Shown: positions 15,910 to 24,740, numbered from the stretch's first letter. The stretch is DNA of 64,000 nt from Candidatus Stahliibacteriota bacterium (GCA_004375895.1 SOJW01000010.1:1-64000), one strand, 5' to 3'. Notes: generated from the sequence alone by a model not told the origin. Numbers and translations: made by a program.

Positions 15910-17766
15910 ATGAAGAAAACCCTTCTCATTTTATTGCTTGTAGCAGTAGCGGCGTCTGCTCAGTTCAGCGACGTCAGAGGTACTACTGCACATCCTCTTT
16001 TAAAGATAGGATTCGGGCCGCGTGCGGCTGCTATGGGCAACGCCTATGTAGGACTCGCACAAGACATCACGGCCCTTTGGTGGAACCCAGCAGGGCTCAA
16101 CCAGCTCAACACCTACGAAGCCCTGATCTCGCATCACGAATGGCTGCGGGGCATAAGAGACGAGTTTGCAGCACTCATATGGCCGCAATCGCCCTCGAAC
16201 ACCTTTGGTTTCGCCGTGAACTTTACAAGTGCGGTAGGCATAGAACACTGGGATGAGCAAAACCAGCCCTACACTGGGGCAGATTCACTCGTTACGGCCT
16301 ACGAGGCTATGTTTGTAGGTTCATACACTCGTCTACTGGGTGAAAGATTCGGCGTAGGAGCAAGCGTTAAGGGTCTTTATGAGAATCTCAACGGCCCGGC
16401 AGGCTACGGCGGAGCGGTTGATCTCTCGCTTCACTGGAAGGCCTCTCCCGTCTTCGGTCTGGGTCTTGCCGTGCAGAATCTCGGACCCGGGATGTTCTAT
16501 CCAGGCGGCATGTACCTGTTCCCGATGCAGGCTCAGATAGGAGTTGCACTGACATTTGAGGATGTACTCTACGGAACGAACTTCCTTCTAGATGTCCGCT
16601 TGCCATTTGACAACAACGTGAGCGTGCATGCCGGCGCCGAGGTTTGGCCGCTTGAGATCCTGGCGGCGCGTATAGGGTTCCAGTCAGGTCCTCAGACATT
16701 GGGAGAACTCAACTACCTTGCCGGCCTGACCGGAGGGGTCGGACTCCTCCTGGGCAACTATCGTGTTGATTACGCGATTGCCCCCTACGCCCACCTTGGA
16801 TTGACTCATCGACTGGCCCTTATCGCGGCCTTCGGCGAGAGGCCGCGTTACGGCGGTGTAATAGTTCGTGTGATCGATGCAGAGACGAAAAAAACGCTTG
16901 CGGCCCACATTAAAGTGGAAGGGGTTACCAGGACAGAGAAGGATCTGGCCGAGAATGAAACCTGGGAGCGCAAGGGACTCGCCACAGGAAGGGTCTCTGC
17001 AACCGCCAGCAAGAAAGACTACTTCCCATCCTCCGCTCAAGCCGAGATCAAAGCCGGCCAGACAGCCAAACTCGTCATCGCCCTCTCAAAGATCCCGCCT
17101 GGAGGGATAACCGGTCGTGTCTTCGACGTGAAGACCAACGATCCCCTCGTGGCCACGATCACCTACGAAGGACCCAAAGGGGTCAAGGGCGAGGTCAAAA
17201 CCGACGAAGACGGCAACTACACCATACCTGCACTCCACAGAGGCGACTATGCGCTGTTTGCTCAACCACAGCACCCCAAGTACTTCCCACAGGATGCCGA
17301 GGTTAAGGTAGAGGCGGCAAAAGGCGCCAGGAAGGACTTTGCGCTGCTACGTGAGAAAGAGGTAATCGTCTTCTACAACGTCAACTTCGAGACCGGCGAG
17401 GCCAGGGTTCTGCCCGATTTCTACGACGTGCTCAATGAGATCGGCCAGATTTTTGTGGATAACCCCGCGATCGCGGTGGAGCTGGCTGGACACACCGATT
17501 CACGTCCAATAAAGACCCCGGAGTTCGCAGACAACATGGAGCTCTCCCAGGCGCGTGTAGAAGCAGTCCGTGAGTATCTCATAGACAAGTTCCAAATCGA
17601 TGAAGAACGACTCTCAGCCAAAGGCTACGGAGATACACAGCCTGTCGCCTCCAACGAGACCGAAGAGGGCATGGCGAAGAACCGCCGCGTGGAGTTCAAG
17701 GTACTGACCGGGATCGAATACTTCCACGAGATCCGCAACATCAGACTAGAGGAAGAGGAAGACTAG
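15910..17766 (+). CDS. PorV-like beta-barrel fused to a carboxypeptidase-regulatory-like domain and OmpA domain
   Basis: 618 residues in three parts. After a signal peptide (MKKTLLILLLVAVAASAQFS) comes a PorV/UPF0164-type barrel (about 20-310), with the hallmark GPRAAAMGNAYVGLAQDITALWWNPAGL. Next are two Ig-like carboxypeptidase-regulatory repeats (about 315-490, including GGITGRVFDVKTNDPLVATI). Last is an OmpA peptidoglycan-binding domain (about 495-605, with LAGHTDSRP...LSQARVEAVREYL...NRRVEFKVL). It probably tethers the outer membrane to the cell wall and may dock type-IX-like cargo. Start: AAGGAGGGGGCTT then ATG. A clear terminator follows. Confidence 0.9.
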   Translation: MKKTLLILLLVAVAASAQFSDVRGTTAHPLLKIGFGPRAAAMGNAYVGLAQDITALWWNPAGLNQLNTYEALISHHEWLRGIRDEFAALIWPQSPSNTFGFAVNFTSAVGIEHWDEQNQPYTGADSLVTAYEAMFVGSYTRLLGERFGVGASVKGLYENLNGPAGYGGAVDLSLHWKASPVFGLGLAVQNLGPGMFYPGGMYLFPMQAQIGVALTFEDVLYGTNFLLDVRLPFDNNVSVHAGAEVWPLEILAARIGFQSGPQTLGELNYLAGLTGGVGLLLGNYRVDYAIAPYAHLGLTHRLALIAAFGERPRYGGVIVRVIDAETKKTLAAHIKVEGVTRTEKDLAENETWERKGLATGRVSATASKKDYFPSSAQAEIKAGQTAKLVIALSKIPPGGITGRVFDVKTNDPLVATITYEGPKGVKGEVKTDEDGNYTIPALHRGDYALFAQPQHPKYFPQDAEVKVEAAKGARKDFALLREKEVIVFYNVNFETGEARVLPDFYDVLNEIGQIFVDNPAIAVELAGHTDSRPIKTPEFADNMELSQARVEAVREYLIDKFQIDEERLSAKGYGDTQPVASNETEEGMAKNRRVEFKVLTGIEYFHEIRNIRLEEEED

Positions 17767-17795
17767 AAGAAACCCTATAAGCAACACAGAACTTT

Positions 17796-17833
17796 CAGCC
17801 CCCGTGAGAAGACCTCACAGGGGCTGTTATTAT
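17796..17833 (+). terminator. Rho-independent terminator after the PorV-OmpA gene
   Basis: Stem CAGCCCCCGTGAG / CTCACAGGGGCTG (one mismatch) with loop AAGAC, followed by TTATTAT. It lies 30 bases after the stop. Confidence 0.75.
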
Positions 17834-17871
17834 GCAATCCTCAAGTGAGGTATCCAAAAGGCCCCCACTCG

Positions 17872-17903
17872 ATACCACAAAAGCAAGTCCCCTAACCAGG
17901 GGC
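17872..17903 (-). terminator. Weak terminator of the ACP-like operon
   Basis: On the minus strand a short stem CCCC-TGGTTA-GGGG is followed by ACTTGCTTTTGTGG. The T tract is interrupted and the stem only four pairs, so this is tentative. Confidence 0.35.
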
Positions 17904-17931
17904 TCTGGCCTTTAGAAATAGAATCCGCTAG

Positions 17932-18171
17932 CTAATCAGCGCCCAGATACCTGTCAATCTCGTCAACATGTGCCCATATCTCATAATCAACGTCTGGGAT
18001 ATTGCAGCCGCATAACTCCTCAAGGACAGAGATAAGTAAGGGGGCATCCTCGGGCCAAGACTTGCCTCCCAACCCGTTGAGGGGCGTTCGTACACTCACC
18101 TGATCCACCGGCACACCCGCCCATGCAGCCACCGCCTGATGAACCTGTTCTTTAGAACAAGGGCTAAGCAT
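17932..18171 (-). CDS. Acyl-carrier-protein-like protein with altered DSL motif
   Basis: 79 residues that align well by eye with acyl carrier protein: helix 1 EQVHQAVAAWAGV, then VDQVSVRTPL, LGGKSW where ACPs have LGADSL, then LLISVLEELCGCNIPD and EIWAHVDEIDRYL. The phosphopantetheine Ser (Ser38) is kept but the Asp before it is Lys and the Leu after it is Trp. It may be a specialised carrier or a non-acylated ACP-fold adaptor. AAGGAG precedes the ATG, and it lies 14 bases after the TPR gene in the same operon. Confidence 0.65.
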   Translation of the reverse strand: MLSPCSKEQVHQAVAAWAGVPVDQVSVRTPLNGLGGKSWPEDAPLLISVLEELCGCNIPDVDYEIWAHVDEIDRYLGAD

Positions 18172-18185
18172 AATTTGCTCCTTAA

Positions 18186-19367
18186 CTATATGTTTTTATC
18201 CTCCTCAACACCTGAGCTGGGCACTTGCTTAAGCCACTCGTCCAGCTCGGCGAGCTCGTTCTTCAGCCCCACAGAGGGGTAAGCACGACGAGCTCGCTTA
18301 AGAAGCTGCTCCAAGCCAGGGACCTTAAACCCTAGTTCCTTCACCATTTCACCAAGCCTTCCGTGAAGCGAGCGAAATCGCTCCACATCATCCGCTTTCT
18401 CAGCATAGGACAAAGCCTCGGTAAAGTAACGTATCGCCCGATCCCTGGCCCCCTCGTAGACGGCCATCTCACCACGAACCATTTGAATCATACTCATCAG
18501 CGAAGCCGAGTCAACCCCTTTTGCCAAACCCACAGCTTCCCTGAGGCAAGCGCCAACCTTATCGAGTTGCTTTAATCCGATGTGAATCCGGATAAGGTTA
18601 CACAAAACAATGGCCCGATTCTTGCGATCCCCTAACCTCTTAAAAAGTCTGTATGCCTCTTCCAAAGGTTCCAGCGCCTCGGCAAACTCGTCTTGCTTGA
18701 GGTGCAGTGCACCCCGCCGGAATTGGGTGATTGCATCGAGTCTTTTATCGTCAAGTTGTCGAGCGAGCTCCTCAAGTTTCTCGAAACTCTGCATGGCGAG
18801 CTTCGGTTCATCCTTTTCCATATAGGAAGAAGCGATGCACTCATAGCACCCGGCAAGCCCGCGCAGATCGCCAACCTTCTCCAATCGCTTCCTCGCGTCA
18901 TCAAGGATTGCAAGGGCCTGGCTGTGATCCCCGCGACGTTGATTGAGGGCAGCCCTGTTTACCAGGATACGTCCTTGAAGACGAACATCCCCGTTGATGT
19001 TTGCAAGTATCAACGCCTCGCTCCACGCCTTATCGGCCAGGGCGTAACGGTTCATGCGTCCGTAAACCCTGCCTAAAGTCAAGATACTCTTGCAGAGCAC
19101 CTCAGAATCCCCGCAGGTAAGAGCATACCTGCGTGCAATTGTAACGTAATCAAAGGCCTCGCTCAGTTGACTGCGGTTAAGAAGCGCCTCTCCCGCGATC
19201 CGATTCAACTCTGCGCTCTCTACAGTTGTAGGGGCGTGCTTAAGCCCCTGCACAGCGCAACGCAAGGCGTCCTCCGATTTGCCCTTCCCGAGATACTTAC
19301 AGGCCTCGGCAAGGAGCCGCGCACTCTCACTTACTCCAGAAGGTGGTTTACTCACATTGTTGTTCAA
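18186..19367 (-). CDS. Cytoplasmic TPR protein
   Basis: 393 residues from TTG 19367, chosen because GGAGAGG precedes it by five bases; another TTG at 19394 is possible. No signal peptide or membrane helix. From about residue 20 to 370 there are repeated helix pairs of TPR type (ALADKAWSEALILANINGD, SQALAILDDARKRLEKVGD, AIRYFTEALSYAEKADD). TPR arrays of this sort are scaffolds. It is co-transcribed with the ACP-like gene, so a functional link between the two is a reasonable guess. Confidence 0.8.
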   Translation of the reverse strand: MNNNVSKPPSGVSESARLLAEACKYLGKGKSEDALRCAVQGLKHAPTTVESAELNRIAGEALLNRSQLSEAFDYVTIARRYALTCGDSEVLCKSILTLGRVYGRMNRYALADKAWSEALILANINGDVRLQGRILVNRAALNQRRGDHSQALAILDDARKRLEKVGDLRGLAGCYECIASSYMEKDEPKLAMQSFEKLEELARQLDDKRLDAITQFRRGALHLKQDEFAEALEPLEEAYRLFKRLGDRKNRAIVLCNLIRIHIGLKQLDKVGACLREAVGLAKGVDSASLMSMIQMVRGEMAVYEGARDRAIRYFTEALSYAEKADDVERFRSLHGRLGEMVKELGFKVPGLEQLLKRARRAYPSVGLKNELAELDEWLKQVPSSGVEEDKNI

Positions 19368-19412
19368 CGTATCCTCTCCATACTTGAGACTCAACGTATT
19401 TTTAATAATTAC

Positions 19413-19440
19413 AGTTTACTAAAGATAAGATTCTTGTCAA
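19413..19440 (-). promoter_or_regulatory. Promoter of the TPR/ACP-like operon
   Basis: Minus strand: TTGACA at 19440-19435, 16-bp spacer, TAAACT at 19418-19413. The leader is about 40 bases to TTG 19367 and includes GGAGAGG. Confidence 0.65.
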
Positions 19441-19489
19441 GTTTCGCGTCGTCAACCGGGGAGGACCGATACTTATTTGTTTTAAATAT

Positions 19490-19690
19490 TTATACTGTTG
19501 GTTGCGCATCAAGGGTCTCAGTCAATCCGAAACCCTTCCCAAAGGATAGAACCTCATACTTCTCCGTAGCTAACCCTACTCATAGCTCCCAGGCAGCTTT
19601 CTGACTAAGACGTGCCCATAGTGATATAGCCGGCTGGATTGCTTGGGCTGCGTCGCTTGTCGGTATCCTTATAGGCGTAGAGAGTCTTCG
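19490..19690 (-). other. Possible degenerate coding remnant
   Basis: The 19441-19860 gap has no intact gene. On the minus strand one frame reads plausibly as protein (AAQAIQPAISLWARLSQKAAWEL, one TGA, then VGLATEKYEVLSFGKGFGLTE) to a TAA at 19490. It may be an eroded gene piece. Composition is the only support. Confidence 0.2.
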
Positions 19691-19860
19691 TCAGGAGAAG
19701 GACAAGAGCCTTATTTAGCCAATAACCGCCTCAGCTTCCTATACCTTAGGGGTATCTTACACCTTAGTATAGGACACCTGTCTTTGATCAACAAAGTAGC
19801 TTCCGTTGAAAGACAAACAAGGTTTTAGCAGGTTTGATTTAGAGGTCCTATCCTCGGAAC

Positions 19861-19899
19861 AAAAAAGATCCCGGTCTGAGACAATCTCAGACCGGGATC
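19861..19899 (-). terminator. Strong intrinsic terminator of the small RNA
   Basis: Perfect 14-bp stem (GATCCCGGTCTGAG and its complement) with a 5-base loop, followed on the minus strand by TTTTTT. On the plus strand no T run follows, which fixes the direction. Confidence 0.85.
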
Positions 19900-20056
19900 A
19901 GAGGAGGCATTTAATGCGTTATACCTGTTGCGCGTAAATCCTACATTATCTGAACCAGCTTCCTTCAGAGGAGGTAATGTCCTTACAGATCGTGGCTCAG
20001 TACCTCGCTTTCTCTGCCGAGGCTTGCAAGTCCAGGAGCCAATGATCAAAAAGTCT
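19861..20056 (-). ncRNA. Candidate ~196-nt small RNA with two CCUCCUCUGA motifs
   Basis: A free-standing minus-strand transcript with perfect promoter hexamers (TTGACA 20090-20085, TATAAT 20068-20063) and a very strong terminator (14-bp stem, six U). No long ORF. Stem 1: GGCUC (20040-20036) pairs with GAGCC (19998-19994) and encloses CCUCG/CGAGG. Stem 2: ACAUUA (19980-19975) and UCUGAA (19969-19964) pair with UUCAGA (19954-19949) and UAAUGU (19948-19943), leaving exactly CCUCC bulged at 19974-19970. A second CCUCCUCUGA lies single-stranded just before the terminator (19907-19898). CCUCC is complementary to Shine-Dalgarno sequences, so translational control or ribosome interaction is possible. 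I do not recognise it as 6S, tmRNA, SRP or RNase P RNA. Confidence 0.65.
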
Positions 20057-20062
20057 ATTATA

Positions 20063-20090
20063 ATTATAGGAATTTTTTGGCCCATGTCAA
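20063..20090 (-). promoter_or_regulatory. Consensus promoter of the small RNA
   Basis: TTGACA at 20090-20085, 16-bp spacer and TATAAT at 20068-20063. Both hexamers are perfect. A second TATAAT at 20062-20057 follows directly. Confidence 0.8.
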
Positions 20091-20282
20091 GGTATTTTTG
20101 GGAACCCCTCCATCCTCATCGCAGCCCCAGAGGCTGACCCATGCCGAGTCAAGTTCACCGCCGTACTTGAGATCTGAAGGGGCAAACGGTTTATCTTGGG
20201 GGATCTTTCCCTGAGGAGAGGTTTGGGGTCTTGGATGCCAAGCATCCTGCGGGGTAGATTTTTGATGAGGCAATGCTGCATC

Positions 20283-20310
20283 TTGACATCAGCAGAATTC
20301 TGGCTAAAGT
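20283..20310 (+). promoter_or_regulatory. NHL-protein operon promoter, leaderless layout
   Basis: TTGACA at 20283-20288, 16-bp spacer, TAAAGT at 20305-20310, 8 bases to ATG 20319. The start should fall within 1-2 bases of the ATG. TATAGG further downstream is a poorer -10 candidate. Confidence 0.6.
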
Positions 20311-20318
20311 TATAGGGG

Positions 20319-21617
20319 ATGAGAGGTTTAATCTTTATCTTAAGTGCGCTTGTATCAGCAAGCAACTATCATCCTTCAACCCTGTTGGTGCCGCCCTACC
20401 GTCATACCCTGGGATATAACCGTGCAAACCGCTTCTATCTCTCGCTGTATCTGGGGGGAAGCTTCCATTTCCAGGATCCTCAAGGGCTTGCGGGCATAAA
20501 ACTTCGTATGTATGACGATACCATAACCAAACGCGACGATGACGAGTTGACGCTCTTTGCCGTGCACTCCGGGGCCGGAGAGATAATCTATAACGTGGAG
20601 TTCAAGCGCCTGGAGCGTTACGGGGAGAAAGGCTCAGGGATGGGTCAGTTCAACCAGCCCATGGGGATAGCGGCAACCAGTGATGGAGACGTTTATGTGG
20701 CGGACGCAGGCAATAACCGGGTGGTTCATCTTCGCTACGCAGAGGACGGCAGCATCGCCTGGCTGCAAACGATTGGCTCAGGCTACAACCATCCGACCGA
20801 CGTTGCGGTAGACTCCAAGGGAGCAATATACGTGGCGGATGAGGGCAACAATCGTGTGGTTGTATTCAATCCCGATGGAAGTGTGCGCTCGGTATGGAAG
20901 CGAGATCTCTTCAAACCTCGTGCTTTGGCGGTGATTGATCGTGACGCACCAGCCAACGACAACAAGGACAACTTCGTAGTAGTGATCGACAGCCGCCAGA
21001 AGCGCATCTCAATGTTCGACCCCTACGGAGATCTGAAGGTAAGGGTTACACACAAGGAAATGGGATATGAGGACGTACGTTTTGCCTACGTGGCGATTGA
21101 CCGTTCAGGAAGCATCTACGTCACGGATATGCACAACCACCAGATTCACAAGTTCGACAGGCACCTTCACTACATTATCAGTATAGGACGAGAAGGAAGC
21201 GATGACTACGAGTTCTACTCCCCGCGTGGAATCGTTATCAACCCGCCGACAGGCCAGGTATTTATCGCCGAGGCAGAAGGAGGTCAGTACTACTGGATCG
21301 GGGCCGACGGTTTCATCGCGGGATGCTACCCGAACCCATTTGATGCAAATCAGGGAACAACCATCTCGATCTATCTCACCGAAACCGCCACCATCGCGGT
21401 TGAGATATACGACGAGGACGGCTTCCTTGTTCGCAAGCTTAGCCCACGCCATAAATACCCCATCGGAGAGGCTCTGATTGTATGGGACGGACGAGACGAA
21501 CGAGGAGAACGGGTGAAAGCCGGTAGATACACGGTAAAGGCCGAGCTCAAACCCGCAAACATATCAAAACGCTACTTCAAAAAAGAGCTCCAAACAACGG
21601 TGAGATGCACAGAATAG
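20319..21617 (+). CDS. Secreted NHL-repeat protein with FlgD-like C-terminal domain
   Basis: 432 residues: signal peptide (MRGLIFILSALVSAS), then NHL repeats forming a beta-propeller (about 95-330; typical units GQFNQPMGIAATSDGDVYVADAGNNRVV and HPTDVAVDSKGAIYVADEGNNRVVVF), and a FlgD-type Ig-like domain (about 345-425; IAVEIYDEDGFLVRKL...WDGRDERGERVKAGRYTV). The last domain is common at the ends of exported proteins in related uncultured bacteria. It is first in an operon with the barrel protein, whose start overlaps it by 13 bases. Probably extracellular or periplasmic; ligand unknown. Confidence 0.87.
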   Translation: MRGLIFILSALVSASNYHPSTLLVPPYRHTLGYNRANRFYLSLYLGGSFHFQDPQGLAGIKLRMYDDTITKRDDDELTLFAVHSGAGEIIYNVEFKRLERYGEKGSGMGQFNQPMGIAATSDGDVYVADAGNNRVVHLRYAEDGSIAWLQTIGSGYNHPTDVAVDSKGAIYVADEGNNRVVVFNPDGSVRSVWKRDLFKPRALAVIDRDAPANDNKDNFVVVIDSRQKRISMFDPYGDLKVRVTHKEMGYEDVRFAYVAIDRSGSIYVTDMHNHQIHKFDRHLHYIISIGREGSDDYEFYSPRGIVINPPTGQVFIAEAEGGQYYWIGADGFIAGCYPNPFDANQGTTISIYLTETATIAVEIYDEDGFLVRKLSPRHKYPIGEALIVWDGRDERGERVKAGRYTVKAELKPANISKRYFKKELQTTVRCTE

Positions 21618-22546
21618 TGATACTGGGGCTTGCGCCCCTTCTGCTCGCTGCGGCTTTAACGGATATAGGCGCAGATTTCGAGGACTATCGTGAGAGCCCG
21701 GCAACCGCAGGATTGGGCGGGTGTGGATTAAGCATGGGGCAGGACCCCGCTGCCTGGGGCTATAACCCGGCCACCGGTCTCGATGCAGGTTCGGGCATTC
21801 TTCTTAAACATACCGAGGCGTTCGGGGGAGAGGCGAGAGTGACAAACGACCTCCTCGCTCTAAGCTACAGAACCTCTTTCGGAGGTATAGGATTAATGGC
21901 TCTACGTAACGGGGCTGGCAACATCCACTTCACCAGCTTGCCCGATACAACCCGGCCGGTCGGTCCAGACAACCGGCCACAGATTGATTCAACCGTCACC
22001 GCCTCAGACTGGATCGGCCAGCTCTCAGCAGCACTTGTCCGCAATCGCCTCTCGCTTGGGGCAAGCCTAAAGGTATTCTACAGGGATCTTGTCGCGGCAA
22101 AGGGTTTTGGGCTGGGCGCAGATATTGGAGCGCGTTACCGCTTTGAGTGGGGCCTGGCGCTTGCCGCACGGATCAAAAACGCCTCTGCCAGTCCTTTATT
22201 CTGGAGCACCGAGGAAACCGACCTCCTTATCCCGCGTGGTGCATTAGGAGCAATGCAGGAGTTCAAGCTGGGCCGCCAAACACTCCGCCTGCTTCTTGAA
22301 AGCGAGGTGAGTTTCATGGGTCTTGACAGCCTCGAGACTCACCTGGGGCCCTTCTACCTGAGGCCACGTGGGGGGATGGAGTTTGTTCTCTATGATATTA
22401 TCTCGCTGCGTTTAGGGCGCGCTGACTACGGATGGAGCGTGGGTGCAGGTGGCCGGTATAGAGGTTTCTTTATTGATTATGCATACCGAGGTCATGACGG
22501 CGGCCTTGGAGCAACGCATCTTGTCGGAGCAGGATATACCTTCTGA
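21605..22546 (+). CDS. PorV/UPF0164-like outer-membrane barrel protein
   Basis: 313 residues: signal peptide (MHRIVILGLAPLLLAAALTDIGA), a PorV-like opening (ESPATAGLGGCGLSMGQDPAAWGYNPATGL), amphipathic strands with many Gly/aromatics throughout and a C-terminal Phe (HLVGAGYTF) for barrel assembly. PorV-type proteins shuttle type IX cargo to the attachment complex, but many homologues are only annotated as UPF0164. Start overlaps the NHL-protein stop by 13 bases, so the two are translationally coupled and probably work together. Confidence 0.82.
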   Translation: MHRIVILGLAPLLLAAALTDIGADFEDYRESPATAGLGGCGLSMGQDPAAWGYNPATGLDAGSGILLKHTEAFGGEARVTNDLLALSYRTSFGGIGLMALRNGAGNIHFTSLPDTTRPVGPDNRPQIDSTVTASDWIGQLSAALVRNRLSLGASLKVFYRDLVAAKGFGLGADIGARYRFEWGLALAARIKNASASPLFWSTEETDLLIPRGALGAMQEFKLGRQTLRLLLESEVSFMGLDSLETHLGPFYLRPRGGMEFVLYDIISLRLGRADYGWSVGAGGRYRGFFIDYAYRGHDGGLGATHLVGAGYTF

Positions 22547-22648
22547 AAGATATCGGGGGGAAAAGTAGGGTATTAGAAGATCAAAAGCAGAAGATGAGGT
22601 GATCGGGACAGGTAAAGGATCGTGGTTCAAGGAAACGAAAGGAGCATC

Positions 22649-24721
22649 ATGAAACTAGCAATGGCTGTTGTGGGGGTTCTTCTGGCGGCTTCAATTATTG
22701 GAGCCAGGGATACAGAGGATGTGCTGAAGGCTGCCAGGAGGATGTGTGTAAATGACTCCCTGCCTCAGGCACTCGCCATGCTGGAAGAGGAAGTGAAAGG
22801 TGAGTGGAGTAAATCGGAAGAATTTCTTCTGCAACAGGAAAAGGCGGATATTCTCCTGTATCACGCCGGGCTACCGCGCAAGGCCTACAAGGCTTATACT
22901 ATGCTTACCAGACTGACCACCCCTAAAGACAAAGAAGCCAGACTCTACTACTGCCTTGGGTTGGGTCTCGAACGCGGCGAAGAGTTCAGACGTGCGGCGC
23001 GTTCATACGAAAAGGTCATAACCGAGTATCCTGACTCGCCCTTCTATGAAGGTGCCCTTTCGGCAATCGAGAGATGTTTCCTTAAGAACTATCAGATGAA
23101 GGCAGCCGAAGTAGACGGCTATCCAATAACCGAGCTGGAGTTGGAGGAGATTGCCTCAAAAAAGCTCTCACCTTCTGAACAGGAACACATCTCGACCCCG
23201 GAAGGTCGTAAGGAACTTACAGATCGCATCATCTACGAACGTCTTCTAAAGCTGGCAGCCGCCCAGGGGTTCGCACCGATTGAGTCGACAGAAGTAAGCA
23301 TCAAACTGAGCTGCGGCGGCTGCAGACCGAAACGTGTCCTCATACCTGGCCATTTGAGCGATGCCGATCTTGCCTATCAAATAAAGAAAGCTACGAGTGG
23401 GGTTCTACTAAAGGAGCTTTACCAGAAGGAGGTGCTGGATAAGATCGAGATAACTGAGAAGGACAAGAAGCGTTACTACAAGGAGAATCCAAAGCGCTTC
23501 ATCCAACACGCGAAATACACCATTCGCGAGATTGTAACCGACTCGACGATGCTGGATTCTGCGCTTGCGGCCCTGGATGCAGGCATACCATTCGACTCGG
23601 TGGCCAAGATATACTCTACCGCTTCAACAAAGACAAGAGGCGGTCTGTTGAGTGCCCGACCTCTGCATACATTCCCCCAGAGCATGCAGCCTGTGATAGA
23701 AAACCTAGGGGTAGATTCTGTAAGTGAGCCTTACGAGACCGAACGAGGCTGGGAGATTCTTTTGCTCGAGGACAAAACCGAGGAGACGCGCACACCCTAT
23801 GAGGAGGCTAAGCCTTCGATTGAAGAGCTCTTGCGGCGCGAGGAGATAGGTAAAATGAGCGAGGAAGCGCTCGAGCGTTTCCGCGAGAACGCAGACCTCG
23901 ATTCAATATCTTCGGCTGATACCCTGGCTCGCGTAGCGGGTAAAGTGATACTTAATGCCGATCTGGATGCATACATTGCAACGATGCCGCTCGGAACCCC
24001 TGAGCAGGCCGAAGATACCCTTCTCCGCAGGCAAGCACTGGCGCAGTTAATCGGCGAGATGGTCTTCGATCACGAACTTGCCCAACAGAGGCTCTATCTC
24101 AGCGACAGCCTGTCGGCTATAACGGAATCTAAACGCATCCAGCTTCTGGTAGACGCTTTTCTCCGCAAGGAAGTAGACTCAAAAGCCGAGCCAACGGCGG
24201 AAGAAATCGCCGCCTATTACAAGGAACACAAAAAAGAGTTCTGGCGTCCGGCACAGGTCCGGCTCCGCGAGATACTGGTCTCCTCAGCCGACACCGCCAG
24301 GATGATATATCATCTGCTTCAGGAAGGAGCCGGGTTTGACTCGCTGGCAAAGGTCCTCTCAGAAGCCGAGACAGGGTCGAGAAGCGGATATGTAGGTTAC
24401 ATCAAAAAGGATCAGAGTGACAAACCATACGAACGTCAGGCCTTCAGACTCAAAGAGGGCAAGTTCTCCAAACCAATTCAAACCGACCAGGGTTACTGGT
24501 TAATCACGGTGGAAAAGAAGAATGAAGGCTATCAACGCTCGCTTGAGGAGTCCCAAGCACAGATCCGTTCCATCCTCTACGGTGAAAAGCGAGGAAAAGC
24601 CGAAGAGGAGTTGAAGGAACGCTTGATGGCAAAAGCCCGGATCGTGTACTTCCTGGACGAGCAAGAACCCTCGTTCAAGGTTGCCCCACAGGAAGCGACA
24701 CCCGCAGGCGAAGAAAAATAG
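22649..24721 (+). CDS. SurA/PpiC-like periplasmic peptidyl-prolyl isomerase with tandem parvulin domains
   Basis: 690 residues from ATG 22649, chosen because AAAGGAG precedes it and it starts a signal peptide (MKLAMAVVGVLLAASIIGA). An N-terminal helical TPR-like part (about 25-165) is followed by a SurA-type segment and two parvulin PPIC domains (about 280-380 and 535-640). The second ends ...GYWLITVEKKNEGY. Such proteins help fold outer-membrane barrels, in keeping with the barrel gene just upstream. The C-terminus is acidic and low-complexity. Assignment as a parvulin foldase is firm, as SurA itself less so. Confidence 0.88.
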   Translation: MKLAMAVVGVLLAASIIGARDTEDVLKAARRMCVNDSLPQALAMLEEEVKGEWSKSEEFLLQQEKADILLYHAGLPRKAYKAYTMLTRLTTPKDKEARLYYCLGLGLERGEEFRRAARSYEKVITEYPDSPFYEGALSAIERCFLKNYQMKAAEVDGYPITELELEEIASKKLSPSEQEHISTPEGRKELTDRIIYERLLKLAAAQGFAPIESTEVSIKLSCGGCRPKRVLIPGHLSDADLAYQIKKATSGVLLKELYQKEVLDKIEITEKDKKRYYKENPKRFIQHAKYTIREIVTDSTMLDSALAALDAGIPFDSVAKIYSTASTKTRGGLLSARPLHTFPQSMQPVIENLGVDSVSEPYETERGWEILLLEDKTEETRTPYEEAKPSIEELLRREEIGKMSEEALERFRENADLDSISSADTLARVAGKVILNADLDAYIATMPLGTPEQAEDTLLRRQALAQLIGEMVFDHELAQQRLYLSDSLSAITESKRIQLLVDAFLRKEVDSKAEPTAEEIAAYYKEHKKEFWRPAQVRLREILVSSADTARMIYHLLQEGAGFDSLAKVLSEAETGSRSGYVGYIKKDQSDKPYERQAFRLKEGKFSKPIQTDQGYWLITVEKKNEGYQRSLEESQAQIRSILYGEKRGKAEEELKERLMAKARIVYFLDEQEPSFKVAPQEATPAGEEK

Positions 24722-24740
24722 TTTAAACCTTGGGATCAAG

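Noticed and set aside
19643-19828. 61-residue plus-strand ORF
   Set aside because: No ribosome site, no coding character and no family; looks like chance in a degenerate region.
19861-20056. Assignment of the small RNA as 6S RNA, tmRNA, RNase P or SRP RNA
   Set aside because: No long end-to-end rod with central bubble, no tRNA-like end or tag ORF, no P-RNA core motifs and no SRP GGAA-loop context. AAGGAAGC in one loop is too little for SRP.
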